The notes below the pieces were generated by a model. That model was not told the origin of the DNA. It saw nothing but the letters and a program-made list of their open reading frames with translations, and made no database searches. 64,000 bases of DNA from Flavihumibacter petaseus NBRC 106054. GTDB taxonomy: Bacteria > Bacteroidota > Bacteroidia > Chitinophagales > Chitinophagaceae. Below are positions 25,927-34,755 of the stretch, piece after piece (position 1 is the stretch's first letter; each line of letters begins with the position of its first letter). The translations under genes were made by a program, and so were the position numbers. The stretch is taken from positions 186,001 through 250,000 of the forward strand of contig NZ_BBWV01000004.1 in assembly GCF_000974785.1 (NCBI RefSeq), read 5' to 3'.

Positions 25927-26835
25927 TTATTGTTCCGTGAGCCGAACGGATTTCGCGCTGACAGAAAGCGTATACGTAACGCCGGTCTTCAGGGCATAAT
26001 TCTCACGGGTATGACTAACCGGGAATCCGAAGCATACAGGAAAATCGCTACCCTTCAGGTGATGCTGCAACAACTGATCAACAGTAGCGCCAAACGGCCG
26101 GTCTGTGTCTTTAAGATCGGTGAAGCCGCCCAGTACCAGTCCGCCAATACCCTCGAGCACACCAGAGCGCCTGAGCTGAACCATCATCCTGTCGATCGCA
26201 TAGAGGTATTCACCAAGGTCCTCCAGAAAAAGAATCCTTCCCCTGGTTTTCGGCATCGATGGCGTTCCGATCATATGCGCCAGCAGGCTCAGGTTGCCGC
26301 CCGCAAGCGGTGCAGTGACTTTACCCGGTATATTGAACGGATGCGGCGCTGTCGTGTACCGCCCTTTCTTTCCCGCCAGTGCGGCCTTCAGCGACTGCAC
26401 CCAGACGTTCGCAAATTCTCCATTGGCAAAAGCGCCGGCCATCGGTGCATGCATTGCTGCAATACTGTATCGGCGACCGATATGAGCCAGTAATACGGTG
26501 ATATCACTGAACCCGATCACCCATTTGGGATGTTTCCTGAATTTTTTGAAGCTGAGCCGGTCAATAATGCGGCTGGTGCCGTAGCCGCCCCGTCCGCAAA
26601 GAATTGCGGCGATGCCCGGATCATCAAGCATTTCCTGGAGGTCTGCCAGCCTTTCTTCATCAGTTCCTGAAAAATAACTGGTGGAAGTACTGAACATAGT
26701 CTTCCCGGTAACGGGCACAAAACCCCAGGCAGTCAGTTGTTCCAGGCAGGACTGGAATCGTTCTGGCGAAAGAAAACCGGCCGGACAAACAAGGCCGATC
26801 CTGTCGCCTTTTTTCAGGTATGGTGGAATGGTCAA
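25927..26835 (-). CDS. LD-carboxypeptidase, S66 family (paralogue 1)
   Basis: S66 peptidases remove the terminal D-alanine from murein tetrapeptides or act on related LD bonds. The 302-residue protein has the family motifs CGRGGYG (about 80-86), the nucleophile S110 in VIGFSDITVL, the Glu in FLEDLGEYLY and the His in VSHTRENYALKTG. There is no signal peptide, so it is cytoplasmic like LdcA and could act in wall recycling. It ends 61 bp before oxyR on the same strand and is divergent from a TonB-dependent receptor. Confidence 0.92.
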   Translation of the reverse strand: MTIPPYLKKGDRIGLVCPAGFLSPERFQSCLEQLTAWGFVPVTGKTMFSTSTSYFSGTDEERLADLQEMLDDPGIAAILCGRGGYGTSRIIDRLSFKKFRKHPKWVIGFSDITVLLAHIGRRYSIAAMHAPMAGAFANGEFANVWVQSLKAALAGKKGRYTTAPHPFNIPGKVTAPLAGGNLSLLAHMIGTPSMPKTRGRILFLEDLGEYLYAIDRMMVQLRRSGVLEGIGGLVLGGFTDLKDTDRPFGATVDQLLQHHLKGSDFPVCFGFPVSHTRENYALKTGVTYTLSVSAKSVRLTEQ

Positions 26836-26932
26836 GGAAATGATTTTCAGGCAAAATAAAGAACTGCCAAAAATATTCCGGGATAAACCGAAGGAAAAAC
26901 AACCGAAGTCCGTCCAATTAGGCAGACAAGTT

Positions 26933-29794
26933 ATGAATATGAAGAATTTTACGCTTTTACTGATCGGAGCTTTCGCTTATTTCTTTGGCCATGCGCAGGG
27001 TGGCCTCAGGGGCCGGGTCACGGACTCCAGCTCAAAGGCACCGCTGAATGGTGCAACCCTGGAATTGAAGAACAGCAATCTTACCCGCAATACCATTTCC
27101 TCCAAAACCGGGGAAATTGTACTCAACAATATCCCTGACGGTTCCTATAAAATATCCATCACTTTCGTGGGTTTCGAAACATTTGAAAAAGTAGTGACCG
27201 TTGCCGGGAAAACAGTAGACATTGGCAATATCGCGATGAAGCGGGGTGAACGCCTTGAAGAAGTGGTGGTGAAGGCAGTAACACCTCCTGCCCAGCAAAA
27301 AGGAGACACTGTTCAGTTCAACGCAAGCCAGTTCAAGGTGAATCCGGATGCCAACGTAGAAGACCTCGTTAAAAAAATGCCGGGAATCCAGGTAGATGGC
27401 GGACAGGTAAAAGCGCAGGGTGAACAGGTTAAAAAAGTGACGATCGACGGGCGTGAGTTCTTTGGTGACGATGCAACGGCAGCATTGCGTAATCTTCCCG
27501 CAGAGGTCGTAGACAAGATCCAGGTATTTGATCGCCTCAGTGATCAGGCACAGCTGACCGGTGTGGACGATGGCAATGGATACAAGGCAATCAATATTGT
27601 TACCCGTGAAGACCGCCGTAACGGGCAGTTCGGCCGCGTGTATGCCGGGTACGGTACAGACGATCGTTATCAGGCAGGCGGAGCAGTGAATTTTTTCAAC
27701 AAGAACCGCCGCATTTCACTTGTCGGTCTTTTCAATAATATCAACCAGCAGAATTTTGCAGGCTCCGACATCCTGGGCCTTACCGGTACCGGAAGCGGCC
27801 GGGGCGGTGGTGGTGCCGGCCGGGGCAGTACCGACAATTTCCAGGTGAACAGCCGGCCGGGTATTACCACAACGAATGCACTCGGTGTCAATTACAGTGA
27901 TCTCTGGGGTAAGAACTTTAATGTTACGGGGAGCTACTTCTTCAATAACGGGGTGAACGACAACAACACTATTTCCACCCGCCAGTTATTGTATGCCGGC
28001 GACTCCACCAACTATTACAGGGAAGTGGGAGAAAATCAAAACAAGAACACCAGCCAGCGCGTAAATATGCGGATGGAATACAAGATTGATTCGGCTAACA
28101 CCTTACTCATTCTGCCGACCTTTAATTTCCAGAGCAATGACAACTACAGCAAGGTGACCGGCCTGATGAATGCCCAGAACGGATCACCGATGAGCAGCAC
28201 AGACAATACTACCCGCACTACCGGTAATGGCTATAATTTCAATAACACATTTTTGTTCCGCCACAGCTTCGCAAAGAAAGGCAGAAGCTTTACAGCCGGA
28301 CTGACCACGGGTCTGAACAACCGGCAATCCACCCAAAACGTGGCTTCAATATCCTCTTTTTACAAGGGGACGATTGAATACGACTCCGTTTTGCAACAAC
28401 AACATGCAGAAACGAAAAACTATAACCTTTCCGCCAATCTCTCCTATACCGAGCCTATCGGCAAAAAAGGTATTCTTCAATTCAATTATAACCCCTCCTA
28501 TTCCAGCAATGATGCGGATCAGAAGACCTGGCATTTCGATGCCGGTACCGGGAAATTCAGCCAGCTCGATTCCAGTCTTTCCAATGTATTCAACAACGAA
28601 GTGGTAACCCATCGTGGCGGAATCACCTACCGTTTCGGCGATCGTGACAAGAACTTCAACATAGGACTTGACGGACAAAGCACTACCCTTGATAACGTGC
28701 AGACCTATCCGCAACAGGGCACGCTGAAAAAGAATTTCAGCAACCTGTTGCCTAATGCCATGTTGCGGCTGAAGCTAAGCGACAAGAGCAATATCCGGAT
28801 CTTCTACCGGTCAAGTACCAGCAACCCTTCCGTGAACCAGTTGCAGAACGTGATCAACAACAGCAATACTCTTTTTCTAACTACCGGCAATCCCAATCTT
28901 GATCAGAGCGTAAGCAATCGTCTCGGTGGCCGATACACCTATACCAACAGCCGGAAAGGAAACAGCTTCTTCATCAACTTCTTTGCAACGCAAACTGATG
29001 GTTTCATTACAAATGCTACGTACAGGGCTTCCCAGGACTCCGTGCTGACCCCAACCGTTACCCTCTACAAGGGTTCGCAGCTGTCGAAGCCGATCAACCT
29101 GAACGGTTACTGGAATACAAATACCCTGTTTACCTATTCTTTCCCATACAAGGCATTGAAGACCAATCTGACCTTCAATGCAGGAATGTCTTATATCCGT
29201 ACACCGGGTATGATCAACAACCTCATCAACCAGTCCAATAGCTATACCTATTCAGGAGGCATTGTGGCAGCCAGCAACATCAGCGAGTATGTGGACTTCA
29301 ACCTGAATTATTCCGCCAGCTACAACAACGTGACAAACAAAATTCAGCCGACACTCAACAACCACTACTTCTCGCAAGTAGCTGGACTGGGTTTTACGTT
29401 GCTGACAAAAAATGGCTGGTTCCTGCAAAATGATCTCAACAACCAGTTGTACCGCGGATTGAGCGCTGCCTATAACCAGAACTTCTGGCTGTGGAATATT
29501 GCTGCCGGAAAAAAATTCCTGAAGGATCAGAAAGGCGAATTGCGGCTCTCTGTATTTGACCTGCTGAAACAGAACAGGGCGATCAGCCGTACTGTTACGG
29601 CAGACTATATAGAAGATCTGCAGACACAGGTATTGACGCAATATTTTATGTTGACCTTTTCCTATAAGATCAAGAATTTCGGTAAAGCGCCAGAACGTAA
29701 AAGGGCGGAGGGAATGCCGGAGCCTGGTATGCCAGGCGGCTACCCTGGAGGCGGTGGTGGCAGGCCGGAGGGTGGCGGAAGGCCATGGAACTAA
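26933..29794 (+). CDS. TonB-dependent receptor-like outer membrane protein, Gly-rich tail
   Basis: The 953-residue protein has a signal peptide (MKNFTLLLIGAFAYFFGHAQ), a CarboxypepD_reg-like domain (about 25-105), a plug region with GDTVQFNASQFKVNPDANVE and KKVTIDGREFFGDDATAAL, and a long beta-barrel. The last 25 residues are an unusual Gly/Pro/Glu/Arg tail, which would lie beyond the barrel. Start ATG 26933 or 26939; the frame is open to 26681 but overlaps the divergent S66 gene. An ECF sigma gene follows 48 bp downstream on the same strand, suggesting linked regulation. Confidence 0.85.
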   Translation: MNMKNFTLLLIGAFAYFFGHAQGGLRGRVTDSSSKAPLNGATLELKNSNLTRNTISSKTGEIVLNNIPDGSYKISITFVGFETFEKVVTVAGKTVDIGNIAMKRGERLEEVVVKAVTPPAQQKGDTVQFNASQFKVNPDANVEDLVKKMPGIQVDGGQVKAQGEQVKKVTIDGREFFGDDATAALRNLPAEVVDKIQVFDRLSDQAQLTGVDDGNGYKAINIVTREDRRNGQFGRVYAGYGTDDRYQAGGAVNFFNKNRRISLVGLFNNINQQNFAGSDILGLTGTGSGRGGGGAGRGSTDNFQVNSRPGITTTNALGVNYSDLWGKNFNVTGSYFFNNGVNDNNTISTRQLLYAGDSTNYYREVGENQNKNTSQRVNMRMEYKIDSANTLLILPTFNFQSNDNYSKVTGLMNAQNGSPMSSTDNTTRTTGNGYNFNNTFLFRHSFAKKGRSFTAGLTTGLNNRQSTQNVASISSFYKGTIEYDSVLQQQHAETKNYNLSANLSYTEPIGKKGILQFNYNPSYSSNDADQKTWHFDAGTGKFSQLDSSLSNVFNNEVVTHRGGITYRFGDRDKNFNIGLDGQSTTLDNVQTYPQQGTLKKNFSNLLPNAMLRLKLSDKSNIRIFYRSSTSNPSVNQLQNVINNSNTLFLTTGNPNLDQSVSNRLGGRYTYTNSRKGNSFFINFFATQTDGFITNATYRASQDSVLTPTVTLYKGSQLSKPINLNGYWNTNTLFTYSFPYKALKTNLTFNAGMSYIRTPGMINNLINQSNSYTYSGGIVAASNISEYVDFNLNYSASYNNVTNKIQPTLNNHYFSQVAGLGFTLLTKNGWFLQNDLNNQLYRGLSAAYNQNFWLWNIAAGKKFLKDQKGELRLSVFDLLKQNRAISRTVTADYIEDLQTQVLTQYFMLTFSYKIKNFGKAPERKRAEGMPEPGMPGGYPGGGGGRPEGGGRPWN

Positions 29795-29842
29795 GCAGCC
29801 TTCAGCGTACATTCGCTTCAACCACCTTTATAACCAGCAAGT

Positions 29843-30376
29843 GTGAACGAAGCCGAATTCATTGAGCGCCTGCAGCAGGGAGACGAAACCGCATTCCGTA
29901 TGCTAGTGGAGGAATGGAAAGACAGGGTCTATAATATTGCACTTGGCCTGGTTCACCGGGAGGATGAAGCAGCAGATATTACCCAGGATGTTTTTGTGTC
30001 CATCTTCAGGAGGATCGGAAAATTCAGGGCTGACGCTGAGCTTGGCACATGGATCTACCGCATCACGGTAAACCGGAGCCTGGACCTGATCCGACAACGA
30101 AAAAGAAGAGAATGGCTCGGACAATGGATAGATTTTTTTCATCCGGGTGTTCAGCTCGAGAAGAAACAGGATGCTGCATTGTTGTTTGCAGCCATCAAAA
30201 AGTTACCCGAACAACAACAGGCCGCTTACCAGTTGCAGCAGCTGGAAGGCCTGCGGCAGGCAGATATCGCAGCGATACTGGAGATTTCGGAAGGCGCAGT
30301 AGAAAGCCTGCTTTCCCGTGCCAGGGCGAATCTCAGGAAAACATTAAAAGCACACTTTGATGAAAAAGGAAAATAA
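29843..30376 (+). CDS. ECF-family RNA polymerase sigma factor
   Basis: The 177-residue protein has sigma region 2 (EDEAADITQDVFVSIFRRI and TWIYRITVNRSLDLIR) and region 4 (LPEQQQAAYQLQQLEGLRQADIA then SEGAVESLLSRARANLRK). The start is GTG at 29843. Its 3' end overlaps by 17 bp a small membrane-protein gene that looks like an anti-sigma factor, and a Spy-like gene follows. The preceding TonB-type receptor may be part of the same signalling or target set. Confidence 0.93.
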   Translation: MNEAEFIERLQQGDETAFRMLVEEWKDRVYNIALGLVHREDEAADITQDVFVSIFRRIGKFRADAELGTWIYRITVNRSLDLIRQRKRREWLGQWIDFFHPGVQLEKKQDAALLFAAIKKLPEQQQAAYQLQQLEGLRQADIAAILEISEGAVESLLSRARANLRKTLKAHFDEKGK

Positions 30377-30701
30377 CGAAAGGCATTTGCCCGATGATGA
30401 CAGGATCGACAGAATACTGGAAAGTTTCGACGGAATCCGTCGTGCTGAAGCACCAGCGCATATTTATACCCGGATCATGGGGAAACTTACTGCAGCAGAA
30501 CCTGTCTGGTTATCGGTAGCACGTTTCATTTCGCGCCCCTGGGTGGCCGTGGGCATGAGCCTGCTGGTGCTGCTCATCAATGGCTGGTTTATCATTAGTT
30601 CCAATAGTCAACACACAGATGAAAACTCCGATCAGCTGACTGCCGTAGCCCAGGAATACCACCTGGAGCCGGCAGGTCAGTTTGATCAAAACAACAATTG
30701 A
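30360..30701 (+). CDS. Small single-pass membrane protein, probable anti-sigma factor
   Basis: The 113-residue protein has an acidic cytosolic N-terminus (about 1-50), one membrane helix (about 57-78, in RPWVAVGMSLLVLLINGW) and a short periplasmic tail. There is no recognisable zinc anti-sigma motif. The role is inferred from position: it overlaps the ECF sigma gene by 17 bp and precedes a Spy-like periplasmic protein, the usual arrangement of a sigma/anti-sigma/sensor set. The ATG at 30360 is preferred over TTG at 30357. Confidence 0.7.
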   Translation: MKKENNERHLPDDDRIDRILESFDGIRRAEAPAHIYTRIMGKLTAAEPVWLSVARFISRPWVAVGMSLLVLLINGWFIISSNSQHTDENSDQLTAVAQEYHLEPAGQFDQNNN

Positions 30702-30703
30702 TT

Positions 30704-31141
30704 ATGAACCGTATCAACAACAAGACCCTGCTCATCATAATTGGCGTGTTGCTGCTGAGTAACCTTGCCTTGTTGGCTGTTTATTTCAAACCGGCACAAC
30801 CGCCCAAGCAAAGGAATCCATCCGATTTCATGATCAGGGAGTTACAGCTGGATGAGGCGCAGGCGGCCTGGTTCCGGGTAGCGCTGGACTCGCTGCACCA
30901 ACGCAACAAGCCCCTGTATGACGGAATGCGTTCAGAAAAGGAAAAACTGTTCGGCTACCTGAAAGCAGATAGTGTTCCCGACTCCCTTGTAAAGGCTGCC
31001 ATTCAACGCGTAAACACCTTTGACGACAGCATATTACTGAACAACTACGGGCACTTCGCCCGGCTTCGCAAACAGATCAATCCTGACCAGCAGATAAAAC
31101 TCGATACCGTCCTCCTGAAAATAGCGAGGCGAAGAAAATGA
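30704..31141 (+). CDS. Spy/CpxP-like periplasmic sensor-type protein
   Basis: The 145-residue protein has an N-terminal membrane anchor (about 8-27) and then a helical periplasmic domain of the Spy/CpxP/heavy-metal-resistance type (FMIRELQLDEAQAAWF, LRKQINPDQQIKLD in place of the LTxxQ motifs). Such proteins bind unfolded proteins or metals and modulate envelope stress systems. It follows the probable anti-sigma gene by 2 bp. Start ATG at 30704 is chosen over the TTG at 30698. Confidence 0.8.
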   Translation: MNRINNKTLLIIIGVLLLSNLALLAVYFKPAQPPKQRNPSDFMIRELQLDEAQAAWFRVALDSLHQRNKPLYDGMRSEKEKLFGYLKADSVPDSLVKAAIQRVNTFDDSILLNNYGHFARLRKQINPDQQIKLDTVLLKIARRRK

Positions 31142-31143
31142 TT

Positions 31144-31902
31144 TTAATTTCCGTTGGCCGAAGTAAGCACCAGCGGTCCTTCTTCACGCACCAGGATTGT
31201 ATGTTCGTGTTGAGCTGTAAAAGATCCATCGCCTGTTATCAGCGTCCATCCATCCCCTGACTCACGTGCTTTTGTCGCACCGGTTGAAATAAAAGTTTCT
31301 ACAGCCACCACCATATTTTTACGGAACCGGTCCCGGTTGAAAGGATCAAAATAATTCGGAATGAATTTGGGGTGTTCGTGAAGGTTCCTGCCGATACCAT
31401 GCCCGGTCAGATTGCGGATTACTGTCAGTCCCTGTGCCCTGGCTTTGCGTTCAACACTGCGCCCCCATTCCGCTACGCGCATACCGGGTCGAATGGCACG
31501 GATCGTTTCCTGCAGGATCAATCTGGAAGCTTCCACCAAAGCCTGGTGGCCATGCCTGTCTTCACCCAATACAAACGAACCTCCGTTGTCTGCCCAGTAG
31601 CCATTCTTCTCTGCAGACACATCGATGTTGACCAGATCACCCTCCTGCAATATTTTATGTGATGCGGGAATGCCATGAGCAATTTCGTGGTTCACGCTGA
31701 TGCAGGTGAATCCCGGAAAGCCATAAGTAATTTTCGGTGCAGGCCGGGCGCCAAAACTGCTCAGCAATTTGCCACCATAGGCATCCAGGGTTGCGCAATC
31801 CATTCCGGGCCGGGCATAGTCGCGCATGAGCCGGAGTGTTTCGGCGACAGCTTCACTAACCGCCATTAATTGTTGCAAATCGTGCGTGGATTGAATCGAC
31901 AT
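31144..31902 (-). CDS. map: Methionine aminopeptidase, type I
   Basis: MetAP removes N-terminal methionine from new proteins. The 252-residue product has the pita-bread fold motifs: CISVNHEIAHGIPASH, the metal-ligand Asp in LVNIDVSAEKNGYWADNG, HGIGRNLHEHP, the Glu in AVETFIS and the final Glu in TAQHEHTILV. Type Ia length without an N-terminal extension. It is not next to ribosomal protein genes, where the main map often lies, so it may be a second copy. It converges with the Spy-like gene with 2 bp between stops. Confidence 0.93.
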   Translation of the reverse strand: MSIQSTHDLQQLMAVSEAVAETLRLMRDYARPGMDCATLDAYGGKLLSSFGARPAPKITYGFPGFTCISVNHEIAHGIPASHKILQEGDLVNIDVSAEKNGYWADNGGSFVLGEDRHGHQALVEASRLILQETIRAIRPGMRVAEWGRSVERKARAQGLTVIRNLTGHGIGRNLHEHPKFIPNYFDPFNRDRFRKNMVVAVETFISTGATKARESGDGWTLITGDGSFTAQHEHTILVREEGPLVLTSANGN

Positions 31903-31911
31903 GTCACAAAG

Positions 31912-32808
31912 TTACGCCTCAGGCGCCTCTTCGGTTGACTTTCTCCTCCCACTGAAGAATTTCCAGGCAGCGGAACCAAGACCGGCGACTCCCACGGCTA
32001 TCAACTTCCAGAATTTCAGCAACAGGGCAAAGAAGCCTACTTTGGCCAGAACCTTTCCGGCAACAAGGCCTCCAACCGTCCATGCGGCAACTTCGTCTAC
32101 ACCGGGAGAGTAATCTGAATACCGGCTCCCTTCGCGGAAAGCAACACTATTGATCACTGTTGCCACATGTTGCTTCACTTCCGGAAGAGCGTCCATGGGA
32201 GCCACTGCATTCAGGAGGAAAATCCCCTTTCTGCCCAGCACACGGAGGTTGTAATTAAGTGTATGTGAGGAGTCGGATCCAAACTTCAATTCCTTTGCCC
32301 AGTGGAGTGTCTTTTGTTTTCCGTCATAATAGGGAGTAGCTGCCCACTGAACGAATTCCACCGGTTCATACCCCTGCTCTACCCTTATTTTATTGGATTC
32401 TTTGGCATCTTTCTGCTGCTCTTTCAGTAAATCATCATAATCGATTTCTGCTGCGTCATCATCCTTTACGTATCCCATCGGATCATAGCTGATGGTAAAC
32501 GCCCAGCTGGATGGCGCCAGAACCCCTATATTTTCGGGAATCAACATGCCCAGTACGCTTGTATCTTCCGGGTTTCCCCATAGTTTGCTCAGTACAAACT
32601 GGGCCTGTTTGGGATCGAGATATTTGAATCCGGAAGGAACGGAAAGGTCTGCTTCACCCTGCGGCAGGGATATTTTACCAGTCTGATAGGTGAACGAATT
32701 TTCCAGGGAATCCAGCTGCCTGGCCACGTCGAGTGTATCCTGGGCAAAACCGGAAAGAACAGTAAAGACAAGGCAGAAAATGGCGGTTACTAGGTTTTTA
32801 TGCTGCAT
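31912..32808 (-). CDS. DUF2167 family membrane-associated protein
   Basis: The 298-residue protein starts with a signal peptide (about 1-22) and shows the DUF2167 pattern: ISLPQGEADLSVPSGFKYLDPKQAQFVLSKLWGNP, SWAFTISYDPMGYVKDDDA and a WAKELKFGSD segment. One membrane helix lies near the C-terminus (about 258-280), followed by a short basic cytosolic tail. The family function is unknown. It precedes map by 9 bp and follows a 64-residue membrane protein by 57 bp on the same strand. Confidence 0.85.
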   Translation of the reverse strand: MQHKNLVTAIFCLVFTVLSGFAQDTLDVARQLDSLENSFTYQTGKISLPQGEADLSVPSGFKYLDPKQAQFVLSKLWGNPEDTSVLGMLIPENIGVLAPSSWAFTISYDPMGYVKDDDAAEIDYDDLLKEQQKDAKESNKIRVEQGYEPVEFVQWAATPYYDGKQKTLHWAKELKFGSDSSHTLNYNLRVLGRKGIFLLNAVAPMDALPEVKQHVATVINSVAFREGSRYSDYSPGVDEVAAWTVGGLVAGKVLAKVGFFALLLKFWKLIAVGVAGLGSAAWKFFSGRRKSTEEAPEA

Positions 32809-32865
32809 AAGTTAAGGTTGGCACCTAAAATAAGGTGTCAATCTGAAATATGCAAGCCGCCGGGA

Positions 32866-33060
32866 TCAATGGCTGCTGCGGAGCATCCTGGCAGGCAGGA
32901 GGAAGATGCCTTTTATGAGCCCCAGCACGCCGTCTACCGCAAATCCCAGAATACGGAAGGGTATCAGCAATACCCAGACGATCGGGTAGAGGATCAGCGC
33001 CAGCAAGGCTATCGGCCAGCAAACGATGAAAAGTATTATCCAGAGCAGAAAAGTAATCAT
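32866..33060 (-). CDS. Small hydrophobic membrane protein, 64 residues
   Basis: The product is almost wholly hydrophobic, with two likely membrane helices (about 3-22 and 23-45, containing WIILFIVCWPIALLALILY) and a short C-terminal amphipathic stretch. It sits in tandem between the LD-carboxypeptidase 33070-34107 (9 bp upstream) and DUF2167, which favours a real gene. I recognise no family. Confidence 0.6.
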   Translation of the reverse strand: MITFLLWIILFIVCWPIALLALILYPIVWVLLIPFRILGFAVDGVLGLIKGIFLLPARMLRSSH

Positions 33061-33069
33061 GGCAGAAAA

Positions 33070-34107
33070 TTAAGTATTCTGGTATTCCGACAGGTACACG
33101 CCATCATAATTAACTTTTAATTGAATATTGACGCCGCATTTCAGCGCATAATTATTCCGTTGATGGCCTACCGGAAAATCGAAACAAACAGGATAACTGC
33201 AATCACTGATCTTTTCTTTCACGATCTGGTACAGGTTGCGGTTGAATTCCTCTGCAGGGTCCTCGGATGGTTTCACTTTAAAACCGCCTACAATCAACGC
33301 CGCCAGGTCGTTTAGTTTGCCACTCCGCTTAAGGTTCCAGAACATGCGATCGATACTGTAAAGGTATTCACCGGTATCTTCTACAAAAAGGATCTTGCCA
33401 TGCGTACGGATGTCAGATAAAGAGCCGGCAAGGCTCTCGATCGTTTTGCAGTTGCCGCCGATCAGCTCGCCGGTTGCCACCCCCAGTTGATTCTCAGGAT
33501 TGGCAGGGAGCGAAAATCGCATCGGTTTTCCCATCAGGGCATCACGGATGGACAAAATGGTTTCCTGCTGCAATGGCTCAGCAGTGATCCAATTGTCGGG
33601 AAAGCTGTTGCACATCTTGGAATGGATGGAGGCTACCCTTACCACCCGGTTGAGGTGTGCATGCAAAACCGTTACATCGCTGAAACCGATCAGCCATTTG
33701 GGATGCTTGCGGAACCGGGAAAAATCCAACTGATCGATCAGGCGTACCAAACCATATCCCCCGCGTGCACACATAACTGCCTGAACGGTGGGATCATCCA
33801 GCAATTGCTGGAAATCAGCCAGCCTTTCCTGGTCGGTACCGCCAAAAGTTCCATCCCTTTTGCCGATTGTGTTGCCGGGCTTTACCCTGAGTCCCCAGCT
33901 TTCCATCTGGATCTTCGCAGGCATAATTTCTTCCATGGTGATATATCCGGCTGGCGAGGTCACGGCAATCGTATCGCCCGGACGCAGGTAGGCGGGTACC
34001 CGGATGGTATCGGTACCATCAGCATCACCGGTGACGACGCCACCGGGTGGCAATAAGAATGTTGGGAGTGCAAGGGCATTCAGCCGCAGAAATTCCTTTC
34101 TAAGCAT
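33070..34107 (-). CDS. LD-carboxypeptidase, S66 family, exported (paralogue 2)
   Basis: The 345-residue protein has the S66 motifs MCARGGYG, GFSDVTVLHAHL (Ser nucleophile), LFVEDTGEYLY (Glu) and VGHQRNNYALKCG (His). Unlike paralogue 1 it carries an N-terminal export-like segment, MLRKEFLRLNALALPTFL, with an R-K-x-F-L resembling a Tat-type or short Sec signal, so it may act in the periplasm. ATG 34107 is chosen on that basis; a longer frame from 34155 would overlap the upstream lipoprotein gene. The small membrane gene follows by 9 bp. Confidence 0.9.
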   Translation of the reverse strand: MLRKEFLRLNALALPTFLLPPGGVVTGDADGTDTIRVPAYLRPGDTIAVTSPAGYITMEEIMPAKIQMESWGLRVKPGNTIGKRDGTFGGTDQERLADFQQLLDDPTVQAVMCARGGYGLVRLIDQLDFSRFRKHPKWLIGFSDVTVLHAHLNRVVRVASIHSKMCNSFPDNWITAEPLQQETILSIRDALMGKPMRFSLPANPENQLGVATGELIGGNCKTIESLAGSLSDIRTHGKILFVEDTGEYLYSIDRMFWNLKRSGKLNDLAALIVGGFKVKPSEDPAEEFNRNLYQIVKEKISDCSYPVCFDFPVGHQRNNYALKCGVNIQLKVNYDGVYLSEYQNT

Positions 34108-34117
34108 GGTTTCAAAA

Positions 34118-34714
34118 CTAGGGCTTGATCCTGATATTAAACCGGCCACCTTCAATTGGTATCATTTCACCGTTAAGCATTTTTGCTTTTCCCCCGAGGC
34201 GGCCCTGGGCTTTACCGGTATTCCTTTCATAGACGTCGATGATCAGCCAAAAATCATTTTCGGGTAGCGATTCAAAAACATGTGTATTGCCAATATTGTC
34301 ATAATATATGGCGGATGACCAGGTGGCCTGTATGGTTGTTCCATCGGATTTCAGGGGTGTTTCCGTAAAATAGGCATTGATGATCAGTCCGGAATCCCTG
34401 GTGCAGCCAGTCGGGCCAAAAAAAGTCATGGCTTCCCTGTCGTTGCTGATTACTGTACCCCTTATTTTACCGCTCACGTACCCGCCGCCCATACGAAATG
34501 ACCATGAAGAGTCCGGCAGGTAATTGTCGGACGGAAAAATGGAACAGGCACCCAGAGGGGGTGAAACAGCAGGAAGGGTGTCTTCGGTCGGAAGCGTATC
34601 CACAGGCGGGACAACCGGAGGTACAATCTGCTGCCCTTCGATGCTGTACTCCTTGATACAACCCGAAAAAACCAATAAGGCCAAAGCAATACAGAGCGCC
34701 CGCATAGCTGTCAC
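34118..34714 (-). CDS. Putative lipoprotein of unknown function
   Basis: The 198-residue product has a lipoprotein signal with lipobox LVFSGC (Cys at about 19), then a Pro/Thr-rich linker and a beta-rich domain containing FFGPTGCTRDSGL. It would be anchored to the inner or outer membrane. I do not recognise the domain. It lies 10 bp before LD-carboxypeptidase 2 on the same strand and divergent from metG with 41 bp between them. Start may be ATG 34714 or 34705. Confidence 0.75.
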   Translation of the reverse strand: MTAMRALCIALALLVFSGCIKEYSIEGQQIVPPVVPPVDTLPTEDTLPAVSPPLGACSIFPSDNYLPDSSWSFRMGGGYVSGKIRGTVISNDREAMTFFGPTGCTRDSGLIINAYFTETPLKSDGTTIQATWSSAIYYDNIGNTHVFESLPENDFWLIIDVYERNTGKAQGRLGGKAKMLNGEMIPIEGGRFNIRIKP

Positions 34715-34755
34715 TTGTCTTAAAGGTACGTCAGAAAGGGCCTATCTTTGCGCCC

